Assembly: GCF_024220515.1 (NCBI RefSeq)
Contig: NZ_JAMXOT010000019.1
Location: 1 to 64,000, forward strand
Direction of reading: 5' to 3'
DNA: 64,000 bases
Source: Oscillatoria sp. HE19RPO
GTDB lineage: Bacteria > Cyanobacteriota > Cyanobacteriia > Cyanobacteriales > Laspinemataceae
Shown here piece by piece: positions 47,219 through 55,688 of the stretch. Made by a program: the position numbers and the translations under genes. Within the stretch, counting starts at the first letter, position 1, and each line of letters opens with the position of its first letter. The notes below the pieces were generated by a model. That model saw nothing but the letters and a program-made list of their open reading frames with translations, made no database searches and had not been told where the DNA came from.

Positions 47219-48883
47219 TCAACGCAACACCAATTGACCAAATAACCCCCCTTCCCCGCACCACTCTTTTTCCAAAAGTCGCACCTCTAACTCCAACAAC
47301 CGCCGATAGGTGAGGGAATACCCCGTTACCGGATGTTTCCAAGTTTCTTCCTTGCGCCGTTCGTACAGATTCACCAACTTGCGCCGTCCGGAATCGCTCA
47401 ACCACACTTGCTCCCCGCGCACCTCAAAGTCTTCTCGCACCTCCCACTGCTGGCGATTCACCGATGCCATCACCGGCATATCCACCAAGGGCACCCGAAA
47501 AATCTCCATCAAATCCAGGGCCAGGGGCGGCGCTTGGGTGCGCGGTTGATGGTAAAATCCCAGGGCCGGTTCTAACCCGACGGTGAGGATGGCATTCATC
47601 ACATCTTTCATCAGTAACGCATACCCAAAACTGAGCAAAGCATTAAACCGATCCTTGGGCGGACGACGGTTGCGCCCGGAAAACCCCATTTCTGCAGGCG
47701 CTTCCGTGGAAATCAGGCAAGGTAAGGCCCCAAAATAAAGGGCGGCTAAGTTCCCCTCTAACCCCAGCAGGGATTCTAGGGAAGTCGCCTGGGGAACTTG
47801 CTTGAGGACTTTCTTCATCTGAATGATGGTCTCATTCAACCGCGCGGCAGGTTGCTTTAAACCCCGTTTCCCGCGCATCAAAAATTTACGCTGTCCTTGA
47901 GCCCGACACAGCACCAGTTTCCGGGCCAATTCCAGACAAAATCCCCCATCGGATAAGGCGCTATACTGGCGAATCCGCCGCTGGATACTGCCCTGACGGC
48001 TGTCGAAACTGCCAATATACCGGCCACCCCCAGAGACAAAATGTACCCCAATGCCATGATGGGCGCAAAAATGCAGGGCTTGAGTTGACAATTGTGAGAA
48101 ACTATGCATCACCAGTTGCCCGACTTGCTGCACCGGCAGGGTTTCTGGAGATTGACCCCGGCGGGTAATTTTCAGTTGTTCTCCGGTGCGCCCTACCGCC
48201 GTACCCGGTTCGAGAATATGCAGCACTTGGCGGTCATCATCTTCGGGAAAGAGGCGAATCGGTTGCCATTCGCGGTTATGTGCGAGCCTTGCTTCTTCCG
48301 GTAAACAGACCGGGGCCAGGGAACATCGGGCACATAACCGCTCGTTTTCGGTGACAGGAGGACGCTGAGGGGAGACCCGCAGGATTCGCGCCCGGTGGAT
48401 GGCATCCCGAACCGTTTGACGTCCGGCATCATCCAGGGGAACATGAACCAGGACGTTATCGGCATGGTAGCGAATCCGTCCTTCTTTGACGGGAATTTTG
48501 AGGGCGGATTCGATGAGATAGGCGTAGGCGAGGACTTGCAGGCGATCGCTCTCCCAGGGAATGGGTTTTTTGTCAGCATCCCGATTACAACGTCCCCGCT
48601 TATGTTCATAGGGAATCGTCTCCCCATCCCGAGTCCGCAAAGCATCCACCGCCCCGCGCAATCCCAATTCTGCGGATTCCAGAAACAATTCTTCCCAGGT
48701 TTCATCCTCCTGTTTTTCCAGTTCCGCGTGCAGTCTTCGTCCAGCAAACACAGCAGCATTTTGGGTATAGAGTTCCTCCACTTCTTCCAGATAGAAAAGG
48801 CGAGGACAATAGGCAAGGGCATGGAGGGCAGAAACGCGCAGGGTTTCTGATTGAGTTACAGGATTATTGTCGATTAATTGCAT
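47219..48883 (-). CDS. cas4-cas1: Cas4-Cas1 fusion protein
   Basis: A 554-residue fusion. Residues 1-200 are Cas4, a RecB-like exonuclease that trims prespacers and checks the PAM: Cys 26 (AYCPRLF) with Cys 184, 187 and 193 (CARCSLAPVC) should hold an iron-sulfur cluster, and GAVDAL (Asp 80), YEHKRG (Glu 93, Lys 95) and Gln 116 form the nuclease site. Residues 205-554 are Cas1, the integrase: Glu 376 in GLEGNLAALYF, His 445 in LGFYHQ and the acidic DLMEIF segment (Glu 460) are the metal ligands. Cas4-Cas1 fusions are known in several type I subtypes. A lone degenerate repeat lies just upstream (48917-48952). Confidence 0.95.
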   Translation of the reverse strand: MQLIDNNPVTQSETLRVSALHALAYCPRLFYLEEVEELYTQNAAVFAGRRLHAELEKQEDETWEELFLESAELGLRGAVDALRTRDGETIPYEHKRGRCNRDADKKPIPWESDRLQVLAYAYLIESALKIPVKEGRIRYHADNVLVHVPLDDAGRQTVRDAIHRARILRVSPQRPPVTENERLCARCSLAPVCLPEEARLAHNREWQPIRLFPEDDDRQVLHILEPGTAVGRTGEQLKITRRGQSPETLPVQQVGQLVMHSFSQLSTQALHFCAHHGIGVHFVSGGGRYIGSFDSRQGSIQRRIRQYSALSDGGFCLELARKLVLCRAQGQRKFLMRGKRGLKQPAARLNETIIQMKKVLKQVPQATSLESLLGLEGNLAALYFGALPCLISTEAPAEMGFSGRNRRPPKDRFNALLSFGYALLMKDVMNAILTVGLEPALGFYHQPRTQAPPLALDLMEIFRVPLVDMPVMASVNRQQWEVREDFEVRGEQVWLSDSGRRKLVNLYERRKEETWKHPVTGYSLTYRRLLELEVRLLEKEWCGEGGLFGQLVLR

Positions 48884-48916
48884 AGTAAAGATGCCGATAA
48901 GTTGAGATGAAATTTA

Positions 48917-48952
48917 GTTTTCAACGCCTAACGGCATCTGAGGTTAAACAGG
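48917..48952 (-). repeat. Lone degenerate CRISPR repeat ahead of cas4-cas1
   Basis: Aligned without gaps to the array repeat, about 27 of 36 bases agree, including TCAACGCCT, CGGCATC and GAGGTT. The minus-strand 3' end reads TTGAAAAC where array repeats have TTGAGCAC. It keeps the GCC-N4-GGC stem. It lies in the 121-base gap between cas5 and cas4-cas1, in the same orientation as the array. Confidence 0.85.
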
Positions 48953-49004
48953 ACGACTTGCTCGACCGTTAATGCTTAATCGCTTCCGAACCTGCTTTAT
49001 CGAT

Positions 49005-49637
49005 TCAATCTGACTTGATGACAGTCCAAGCTAAATCGGGAGGTTCCCATTGTTGGGAGGGGTCGAGTAGTCGATAATTCTGCCAGCGCGTTCCCCGAGA
49101 CCCTAGATGATCGACCCAATAGGGTAAAGTGAGCAAGCCATTTTCATCTAGGACAATCCAGGATAAAGACTCGCCGGTATAGTCTGGGGGTAATAAAGTC
49201 ACTGCATTGACTAAATCCCGACTTTCTCCTAAGCATAATCCACCAAAGCGGGTGATGGCCTGGGGGTTGGCAAGGGCTTGTTGGAGGCGTTCGGTTAAGG
49301 TAGGCTTGGCTTTATCTTTACCCGTAGCAATCCAGACGATAAACTGAATATCCGTCAGGAGTTCTTGATAGTCAGGTCTGGCATTGCTGGGGTCATGGAT
49401 ATCTTTTTTCTTGAATCGGCGAAACGTGCGAATGACTCGGGATTTTTGGGGGTGAGACAAAAGGCCGATCGCCAATTGAATGCCGCAATGTTGATAGCGA
49501 TCGGTTTCGCCCACCATTGAGAGTAACATTCCATAGACGGTCGATGGTGGAGGGACGGGATAGGTTTCGGCATATTCCCGCGCCCGAGATTGGCGAAAGC
49601 AGGCGATCGGGACTTCTACTTGTAAGGCGATCGTCAT
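49005..49637 (-). CDS. cas5: Cas5 of type I-B (Cmx5/DevS-like)
   Basis: A 210-residue RAMP protein that caps the 5' handle of the crRNA in the Cascade complex. The N-terminal ALQVEVPIACFRQSRAREYA followed by PPPSTVYGMLLSMVGE is the Cas5 signature, with the glycine-rich turn in GLCLGESRDLVNAV. The pattern fits the DevS/Cmx5 group of the Myxococcus-type I-B system. It overlaps the end of cas7 by four bases (ATGA), implying coupled translation. Confidence 0.92.
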   Translation of the reverse strand: MTIALQVEVPIACFRQSRAREYAETYPVPPPSTVYGMLLSMVGETDRYQHCGIQLAIGLLSHPQKSRVIRTFRRFKKKDIHDPSNARPDYQELLTDIQFIVWIATGKDKAKPTLTERLQQALANPQAITRFGGLCLGESRDLVNAVTLLPPDYTGESLSWIVLDENGLLTLPYWVDHLGSRGTRWQNYRLLDPSQQWEPPDLAWTVIKSD

Positions 49638-50542
49638 GCTAAATCCTCCAGATCCAAATCTTCGGCAATGACTCGTTTCACATTTTGAACAGCGGTTTTA
49701 AGGCCTACAAATACATTGGCCCCCAATTCTTCTAGCATTTCTCCCGCATCTGATTGGGCGATCGCACCGGCAATCCATAACTCATTCGCCTCAATATCTC
49801 CCGCCTGAACCCGGCGCAATAAATCCGGTATGGAAATCTCCCCATCCTCTTCTTGGAAGCAATATAAAAACCGAGGAGAAAAATCATGGGTCCAGCGCAA
49901 CACTAAACTTTCTGGCGAGAAATCATACAAAAACCGCGCTTGATTCCCCCCCACTTCTCCAATCGAGGTTAATCCATCTAAAACCCCGATAATCCGGGAT
50001 TTATCTGTGAGGCGATCGGGGGTTAAAGCAAACCCATATTGATAACGAGTCGCATGAACTTCGGTTCCATACAATGAGGTTGTTCCTTTTTGACCACTTT
50101 TGGCATTAAAGGTAATATCCCCTTCAAAAGGAACCATTGAAACGGCCCGAGTCACTTCTAACACTCCTCGTTTTGCTGTGGTGGTTCCCTTCTCTCGCTT
50201 TTTCCCTTTTTTGGGTTCATCAGACCCTTCTGACTTGGCTGCCTCTGCTTTCATATATCCCAAGACATCATCATCAATATAGGTTTCCTCATCAAAATTA
50301 TCATTCTGCCAAATATTATCATTTTTAGCATCATTCCATTGACGATTGACCTGATAGCCATTTCCGCAGGTTTGCCAGTAATAGCGTAATGCCCAGCGAA
50401 TGGCTTCTGCTGAAACGGTCGTATGAACATCTCCTTTCCAGAACAACTTTTGCAGGGTGGTGATATTCCCTTCATTTTCACCGCGATTGTTGGCTGCTGT
50501 ACCGTAGGCAGTTAAAATGTTTCCAAACAAGTGAAAAGACAT
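49634..50542 (-). CDS. cas7: Cas7 of type I-B (Cst2/DevR-like)
   Basis: A 302-residue backbone subunit that polymerises along the crRNA spacer. The start MSFHLFGNILTAYGTAANNR, followed by TVSAEAIRWALRYYW, is typical of the Cst2/DevR branch of Cas7. A charged loop at about residues 95-125 (SEGSDEPKKGKKREKGTTT) lies in the thumb or palm insertion and is low-complexity. GTEVHATRYQYGFALTPD and the glycine-rich GEVGGNQARFLYDFSP are family segments. The gap to cas8 upstream is 66 bases. Confidence 0.93.
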   Translation of the reverse strand: MSFHLFGNILTAYGTAANNRGENEGNITTLQKLFWKGDVHTTVSAEAIRWALRYYWQTCGNGYQVNRQWNDAKNDNIWQNDNFDEETYIDDDVLGYMKAEAAKSEGSDEPKKGKKREKGTTTAKRGVLEVTRAVSMVPFEGDITFNAKSGQKGTTSLYGTEVHATRYQYGFALTPDRLTDKSRIIGVLDGLTSIGEVGGNQARFLYDFSPESLVLRWTHDFSPRFLYCFQEEDGEISIPDLLRRVQAGDIEANELWIAGAIAQSDAGEMLEELGANVFVGLKTAVQNVKRVIAEDLDLEDLA

Positions 50543-50608
50543 GATTAAATTTCCTCAAAATAATGACAACAAGTAGACAAGTGACAAACTTAGACGATTA
50601 ACCCGTAT

Positions 50609-52201
50609 TTACTCCTCAAAATTAAATTCCTCTTCTTCATCGATTTCTTCCTCCGGTTCATAAGCATCAGTACCAGTCATGTCATCTTCTTCCATGTCTT
50701 CTTCTAGCTCTGAGCTTTTTTTCTTAGAACTCTTATAGCTGGCTAGGGCTAACAAAAACAAATCTCGGCCTAATTTCCAGTTATCTTCCCCGGTAATTAA
50801 CTCCATTAACTCTCTCCAATTGTCTTGGACGAGGCTGACCTTTCCTGCCCTCCACCAAAAATCTGTAATAAAAGCTCGGAAAGATGCCGCATTTTTGCAC
50901 CGTCCTAACTTGCTCCGGATTTTGACATTAATTCGGTCAAAATCTGGTTCTTTCTTGCTATCTTCTGCCCGTCCTGCCGCTTTTCCATAAGTATTGCCAA
51001 TGGCTTGATGACAGGCTTGAACAAATAACTGTTTAGACTCGGTATCCCATTTCGATTTTTGAACCATTTGGTACAATCCTTCTCGGTCGTAGGTTAATTT
51101 TTGAAACAATTCCCAGCTCTTGACTTTTGTGGAAAAGCCTTGATACCACTCGTGCGAGTGAGCCAGATTTTCCGTAATCAACTCCCGGGCAAAACTGACA
51201 GTAATAAATCCGCCTTTATCTCCGGGTCTGACTCGGTTTTTAAAAAAAGGAATCTGACGCAAAATCTGGTAGTTTTCACAAGCGCGATCGCTGGCTTCAA
51301 TGAGATGCAATTCCGTTCGTGTCATCTGCTGACTGGACCAAGCAACTGAGCCAAAGGTAATCACCTGGCAGGACTTCACTTGATACTGTTGAGCAGTTTG
51401 AGCAACGGATTCATGGGTTAAAAACTGTAATCCCGCATCCCCCAACCCCGTTGCACAGAAATCTTTATAGCCGGATTTTCTCCACTCTCGATGTTGTCGG
51501 ATTCTAGCAAATGCTTCTAAATCCACAATTTCGGGAACGACTAAAGCATATTGCGCCCGTTTATCTCGCAATTTTGAGCGAAGCAAAAAATAATAGCAAG
51601 CAACCGGGGCAAATAGCAACAGCAAAGCATCCGTGGGATTTTCTTCAAAACTGGTGGAGGAACTAAAGGCCGTATGTCGCACCACGGCCCCAGGATTCAA
51701 CCAACCCGCCACGCCAATCGTTTTATTCAACAGGTTGCCCTGTTTATCACAGAGATTCTTGGCAAAGTCCTGATGAGCATAACTTTTGATAGATTTGTAA
51801 GAAAGAGGAATTTCTACCTCATCTATTGTAAATACGATTGAGACTTTTCCATCAGACTTGTGAGTGCTGGTATGTTGCAAAAAGGTTCGCAGCATTCCTT
51901 GATGCAGCACCCATTTTTGGTCCGGTGGTAAGGTGTCTGAATTCAATCCTCGCAAACTGATAAATCCCTCTGGACTGGTTTGAAAAGATTGTTTCAATAA
52001 CCAATCCAATACTTCAAAATCATGGCCTTGCCAATTGATTAAAATCTGACGAGGATTGAGTTGCCAATCCAGTTGACCGGGCCGATCGCCTTTGGGGATA
52101 TCTTTGCCTAACTGCTGTAAAGTCATCCATAATCCCGCCATTCCCGCCCGATGCAACCCAGTGAGGTGGGGATTACCCAAATTTAAGGTGATGGTTTGCA
52201 T
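50609..52201 (-). CDS. cas8: Cas8 of type I-B (Cmx8 family)
   Basis: A 530-residue large subunit that recognises the PAM and opens the target DNA. The N-terminus TLNLGNPHLTGLHRAGMAGL is the marker of the Cmx8 (Csx13, 'MYXAN') group. IGVAGWLNPGAVVRHTAFSS and DALLLLFAPVACYYFLLRSK fit the same family. The C-terminus is very acidic (EEDMEEDDMTGTDAYEPEEE). In type I-B systems the last part of this gene can give a separate Cas11-like small subunit by internal initiation; I could not single out a start. It overlaps the end of cas3 by 19 bases. Confidence 0.9.
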   Translation of the reverse strand: MQTITLNLGNPHLTGLHRAGMAGLWMTLQQLGKDIPKGDRPGQLDWQLNPRQILINWQGHDFEVLDWLLKQSFQTSPEGFISLRGLNSDTLPPDQKWVLHQGMLRTFLQHTSTHKSDGKVSIVFTIDEVEIPLSYKSIKSYAHQDFAKNLCDKQGNLLNKTIGVAGWLNPGAVVRHTAFSSSTSFEENPTDALLLLFAPVACYYFLLRSKLRDKRAQYALVVPEIVDLEAFARIRQHREWRKSGYKDFCATGLGDAGLQFLTHESVAQTAQQYQVKSCQVITFGSVAWSSQQMTRTELHLIEASDRACENYQILRQIPFFKNRVRPGDKGGFITVSFARELITENLAHSHEWYQGFSTKVKSWELFQKLTYDREGLYQMVQKSKWDTESKQLFVQACHQAIGNTYGKAAGRAEDSKKEPDFDRINVKIRSKLGRCKNAASFRAFITDFWWRAGKVSLVQDNWRELMELITGEDNWKLGRDLFLLALASYKSSKKKSSELEEDMEEDDMTGTDAYEPEEEIDEEEEFNFEE

Positions 52202-54612
52202 GGTTCTGCCCCGGTTTCTTCGCTATATTGAATGACATCAGAGGGTGCGCAACGATAAAACTTCTTGCGCTTCCATTTCTGAAATCCTGGAGTTGCTCGT
52301 ATGGATATGGCCCAATTTTGAGCCTCTTTCATAAACGAGCGATCGCTTTGTTTCGCCGCTTTTTGAATAGCGGGGATGTCATCTGCTAGTAAAACCGTAA
52401 TCGTATAACCCGCCTCCCGTAAATTACCGGGTTGAGTACACCAGATGCCATCCAACCACTCACAGTCAACAGGTGAGTAAGTCATCGATCCGAGTTCTGC
52501 CGCCACGCGGGATAGATCCGCCTGGGAAATTTCCTCTCCGGCGAGGCGATCGAGTAACTGCTTTCCCGTCTCCAGTTCAGACTGTTTATAGGGTTGCTTT
52601 GCATCCCAAGCATAAATGATTCCATCGCACACTTGACCCGAAACTAGGTGATATTCTCCCGTCGTTTCATCTTGCCTCACTCGCCGGTTAAGACGTCCCA
52701 GACGTTGGATTAAAGCCGGTGCCGGTGCGATCGCCGACACCAGCAGATCAGCACTCAGATCCAGCGACATCTCGCACACTTGGGTAGTAATTGCCAACAC
52801 CGGATCGCTTCCCTGAAATGCCTCGATCACCTCTTGATGTTTCACTTTGCGATCTTTATAGCGAAACCGACTGTGATAAATCAATCGCTTCACTGCCACT
52901 CCAGGCAGATGTTGCGTCAGTTGATTTTCGGCTAACCGATATAAATCAATACAACTTTGCACCGAATTAGTGACCCATAGCACTTTTTTCCCCTGATGCA
53001 ATGTCTTTAAAATCGAATCCCAAACTTCCGGCGCTGTTTCTAAATCTGATACCTGGGGAAGATACTGTAACCGATATCGTTTCAGTTCTTCCAGTTCTTG
53101 GGGTCCGTGAATAACGGTAATCTCTTCTCCCAACTCATCTTCTACCACTTGGCGAATGGCTTGTTCTTGTTCTCGGGTTATGCTGGCACTCATTAATAAA
53201 ATTTCGGACCGAGAAAACGTTTTGAGAAATCTTAACAACGTCCCAAATAACATCGGGTCATACGCATGAACCTCATCAAACACAAACGACCCTAGACTAA
53301 TCGCAGGCCACGAATATAAAGGTTTTCGGTTATTTTGCATTAAACCCAAAACCGTATCTACCGTACAAACCATCAGTTTATTTTGCCAAGCCAACAACGA
53401 ACTTAATCGAGCCTGAGCCTCCCGAAATTCTTCATTCTTTTGTTTTTCCTCCTCGGTTTCCTCTATTTCATTCGTGGTTAAGAGTTCCTCTAAATCAATA
53501 TCCGCATGAGAATGGATTAAAGTCGCCTCAATCTGGCTATCGTGGGCATAATCTAAATACCCTTGAGAGGCAGTTCCCATCGTGGGATAGCAGAAAAAGA
53601 GTTTGTGGTTTAATGCTCGGGTTTTCGCCCAAGCATAAGCGCCAATGGTTTTACCCGTTCCGCATCCGGCTTTTACCAGTTTAATCCGGCTACCCGGTGC
53701 AGCAATTTTCTTTTGAAACTCTCGTAACTCCTGACCCTCCAGGCGATCGGTCAGGACATTTTGCAACTCTTCCTCAGACAAAACCCGGGATAAGACTTCT
53801 TCAACCCACTGCTCAATTTCATAGTTTCCCCCCGCTAATGCTGAACCGGCAACATCAGCCGCTAGAACAGTCGCTTTCACTGCCGCAATAAACTTATGCT
53901 GCTGCCAGTCCATTTGTTCTTCAGCTTCACCAAAGTCCCTAACTAGCGTATTTAATGCCTCTTGCAGTTGAGAAATTGACCAATATTCCGGGGGTGGTTT
54001 TTTACAACTTTTTGGCAATCCTAGAAACTTATGGCCCATCATTAAGACTTTTTTAAAATCAGGGTGATGGGTGTAAATTTTTAAGCCATCTCCAGTTTCC
54101 TCTCGAATTTCGGTAACCTGACCCCCCATTTTCAGATGATGTCCCATTGCCGCCCAAACCGCCAGACGCAAATCAGCATTCGGACAATGATTTAACCAGT
54201 CTCGAAAACCCTCCACTTGCAGCGCCAAAATGCCACTAATCACTTCATGGCGAATCATTTGTCTTTCCCCATGTTCTTTCCATGCCTTTAGGAGTTGCTT
54301 TCGACCCTGGGGAATTTTGTCATCTTCTGATTTCAGATGCACCATTTCCTGAAAATGCTGATTCGCCTTCCCCCAGTCATGCAGATAAGCGCCTAATTTC
54401 ACCGTCGCTGCAAAGCGGTCTGGTTCAATGTCGTTCAAATCTAATTGTTCTAAAATCCTGGCTCCTAATTTCTCGACCAGCACCTCAGCAGACTTGAACA
54501 CTGCATGAATGTGACCTGTATAGGTAGCGGCACCTTCAACTTTCGGATGCCGCTCTTTCTGCTTCGGCAATGACTTTGCCAGCAGTTTGGGAAATTCATG
54601 AGATTTCATCAT
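52183..54612 (-). CDS. cas3: Cas3 helicase-nuclease
   Basis: An 809-residue effector that unwinds and cuts target DNA marked by Cascade. The HD nuclease is N-terminal: His 34, the HD pair 78-79 in AYLHDWGKANQHF, His 122 in RHEVISG and His 158-159 in AMGHHLK. The SF2 helicase follows, with Walker A KAGCGTGKT (about residue 325), DEVH box in FVFDEVHAYDPMLFG, motif III LMSASITREQ and motifs V-VI in TQVCEMSLDLSADLLVS and IQRLGRLNRR. All catalytic residues are present. A 6-base gap separates it from orf109. Confidence 0.95.
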   Translation of the reverse strand: MMKSHEFPKLLAKSLPKQKERHPKVEGAATYTGHIHAVFKSAEVLVEKLGARILEQLDLNDIEPDRFAATVKLGAYLHDWGKANQHFQEMVHLKSEDDKIPQGRKQLLKAWKEHGERQMIRHEVISGILALQVEGFRDWLNHCPNADLRLAVWAAMGHHLKMGGQVTEIREETGDGLKIYTHHPDFKKVLMMGHKFLGLPKSCKKPPPEYWSISQLQEALNTLVRDFGEAEEQMDWQQHKFIAAVKATVLAADVAGSALAGGNYEIEQWVEEVLSRVLSEEELQNVLTDRLEGQELREFQKKIAAPGSRIKLVKAGCGTGKTIGAYAWAKTRALNHKLFFCYPTMGTASQGYLDYAHDSQIEATLIHSHADIDLEELLTTNEIEETEEEKQKNEEFREAQARLSSLLAWQNKLMVCTVDTVLGLMQNNRKPLYSWPAISLGSFVFDEVHAYDPMLFGTLLRFLKTFSRSEILLMSASITREQEQAIRQVVEDELGEEITVIHGPQELEELKRYRLQYLPQVSDLETAPEVWDSILKTLHQGKKVLWVTNSVQSCIDLYRLAENQLTQHLPGVAVKRLIYHSRFRYKDRKVKHQEVIEAFQGSDPVLAITTQVCEMSLDLSADLLVSAIAPAPALIQRLGRLNRRVRQDETTGEYHLVSGQVCDGIIYAWDAKQPYKQSELETGKQLLDRLAGEEISQADLSRVAAELGSMTYSPVDCEWLDGIWCTQPGNLREAGYTITVLLADDIPAIQKAAKQSDRSFMKEAQNWAISIRATPGFQKWKRKKFYRCAPSDVIQYSEETGAEPCKPSP

Positions 54613-54618
54613 TTGCCT

Positions 54619-54948
54619 CTAACGCGAATCCTCAAAATTGCAAACGGCATCCCCATCCAAGGAATCAGGATGCACCAAACACTCAAGTTCGGCAATTTTA
54701 TCCGCCTGGGTATGAGTAACAATTCGCACTTGTGCTTCCACAGCCTCTACCCGCTCTTGAACATCGAAATCTCGATTTTGCTGGATTTGCAACCAGTGAC
54801 CTAGCCTCGAAAATTTCTGCTCTAAGGCATTAATCTGCTGATCTTGAACGGCATTGTGTTCTTGTTCAGCTTCAATTAAATCGATAATGATCTGATTCTC
54901 TCGATGCAGGCGACGCAGAACCGAGAGTTCACCATGATTTTGTAACAT
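54619..54948 (-). CDS. Unknown coiled-coil protein in the cas operon (orf109)
   Basis: A 109-residue protein between cas6 and cas3, transcribed with them. I do not recognise the family. The sequence is almost entirely helical with heptads: RRLHRENQIIIDLIEAEQEH, QDQQINALEQKFSRLGHWLQ and VQERVEAVEAQVRIVTHTQA; the tail is acidic. There is no signal peptide or membrane segment. I place the start at ATG 54948, because AAGGAGA lies five bases upstream; a longer reading from 55011 would overlap cas6 and lacks a binding site. Tight spacing (32 bases after cas6, 6 before cas3) suggests a role in the system or in its regulation. Confidence 0.8.
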   Translation of the reverse strand: MLQNHGELSVLRRLHRENQIIIDLIEAEQEHNAVQDQQINALEQKFSRLGHWLQIQQNRDFDVQERVEAVEAQVRIVTHTQADKIAELECLVHPDSLDGDAVCNFEDSR

Positions 54949-54980
54949 GATTCTCCTTCGATACCAATGAATGACCCGAT

Positions 54981-55622
54981 CTATCGCGTTGCTGGTAAAA
55001 AGTACCCACAACCCATGTGACGACGGCCCCCAATTCCTTCCTCTTGTAATATCAAGGAGTCTTCGTCACTTAATCCGGTGACGAGGGTCGTAAAACCGAC
55101 GATGGTAAATCGCTGAATTTTGATAGTTTTGCGACTGGGGGTTCCATCTTGATCCGTTACTACCGAGAGTTTGCCTTTCACCCCTAAAGCCTCCAGTTGC
55201 CGTCGCGCTGTGTTTAAAAACGACTCGACATCGATGCCATTTTTAATGGTGACAATTCGCGCCTTGAGGGTCGATGCCGGTTGCAGCAGTGTTCGGGTGG
55301 GAATCCCTACGCGCATTTGATGTTTCCCAACCCGCAGGATTTTCCCGGCAAGCTGATACACCAGATGACTTTGAGAGGCACGCATTCGGATCCGAAAATG
55401 CGATCGCTCTGTCAGTAGAATCTTTCCTCGTTGTTCTGGAATGCCTGGAATCGTCAGCAAACCCCAGTGGTCAAGCTGCCGCAGTTCTGGGATTTGATGA
55501 ATCAAGGCGGAGTAGAACCCGTAATTGCTATCACTCGGCCATAACTCTCCCCCGACTCCCTGGACTCCAAAACGCGACTCTAGCACCGGATCGTTTTGCT
55601 TATCAGATTTACTTCGCAACAT
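54981..55622 (-). CDS. cas6: Cas6 crRNA endonuclease (Cmx6-like)
   Basis: A 213-residue RAMP protein that cuts the repeat RNA and stays on the 3' hairpin of the crRNA. The central TERSHFRIRMRASQSHLVYQ and the C-terminal glycine-rich EEGIGGRRHMGCGYFLP are the Cas6 fingerprints, and the family pattern is that of Cmx6 in Myxococcus-type I-B loci. It is the first gene of the cas operon; no strong ribosome-binding site precedes ATG 55622. Codons 2-7 (LRSKSD) match two upstream sequences in the leader, see the element at 55689-55832. Confidence 0.92.
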   Translation of the reverse strand: MLRSKSDKQNDPVLESRFGVQGVGGELWPSDSNYGFYSALIHQIPELRQLDHWGLLTIPGIPEQRGKILLTERSHFRIRMRASQSHLVYQLAGKILRVGKHQMRVGIPTRTLLQPASTLKARIVTIKNGIDVESFLNTARRQLEALGVKGKLSVVTDQDGTPSRKTIKIQRFTIVGFTTLVTGLSDEDSLILQEEGIGGRRHMGCGYFLPATR

Positions 55623-55688
55623 ATTTTTTTAAAAGGAAACTGACAAGGGAAATACCTGAAAACGATGATTCCAGGCATTTCTACTCAT

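Noticed and set aside
48884-48916. Guide role for the 33 bases after the lone repeat ahead of cas4-cas1
   Set aside because: The best match found by eye, near the cas7 start on the opposite strand (TAAATTTC), covers only about 11 bases with a mismatch and no ATG in the PAM position.
54949-55011. Longer start for orf109
   Set aside because: Overlaps cas6 and lacks a ribosome-binding site, whereas ATG 54948 has AAGGAGA.
46916-55622. Type I-G or CRISPR-associated transposon
   Set aside because: Cas4-Cas1 fusion alone suggested I-G, but Cmx8, DevR and DevS-like subunits indicate I-B. No tns genes are present.
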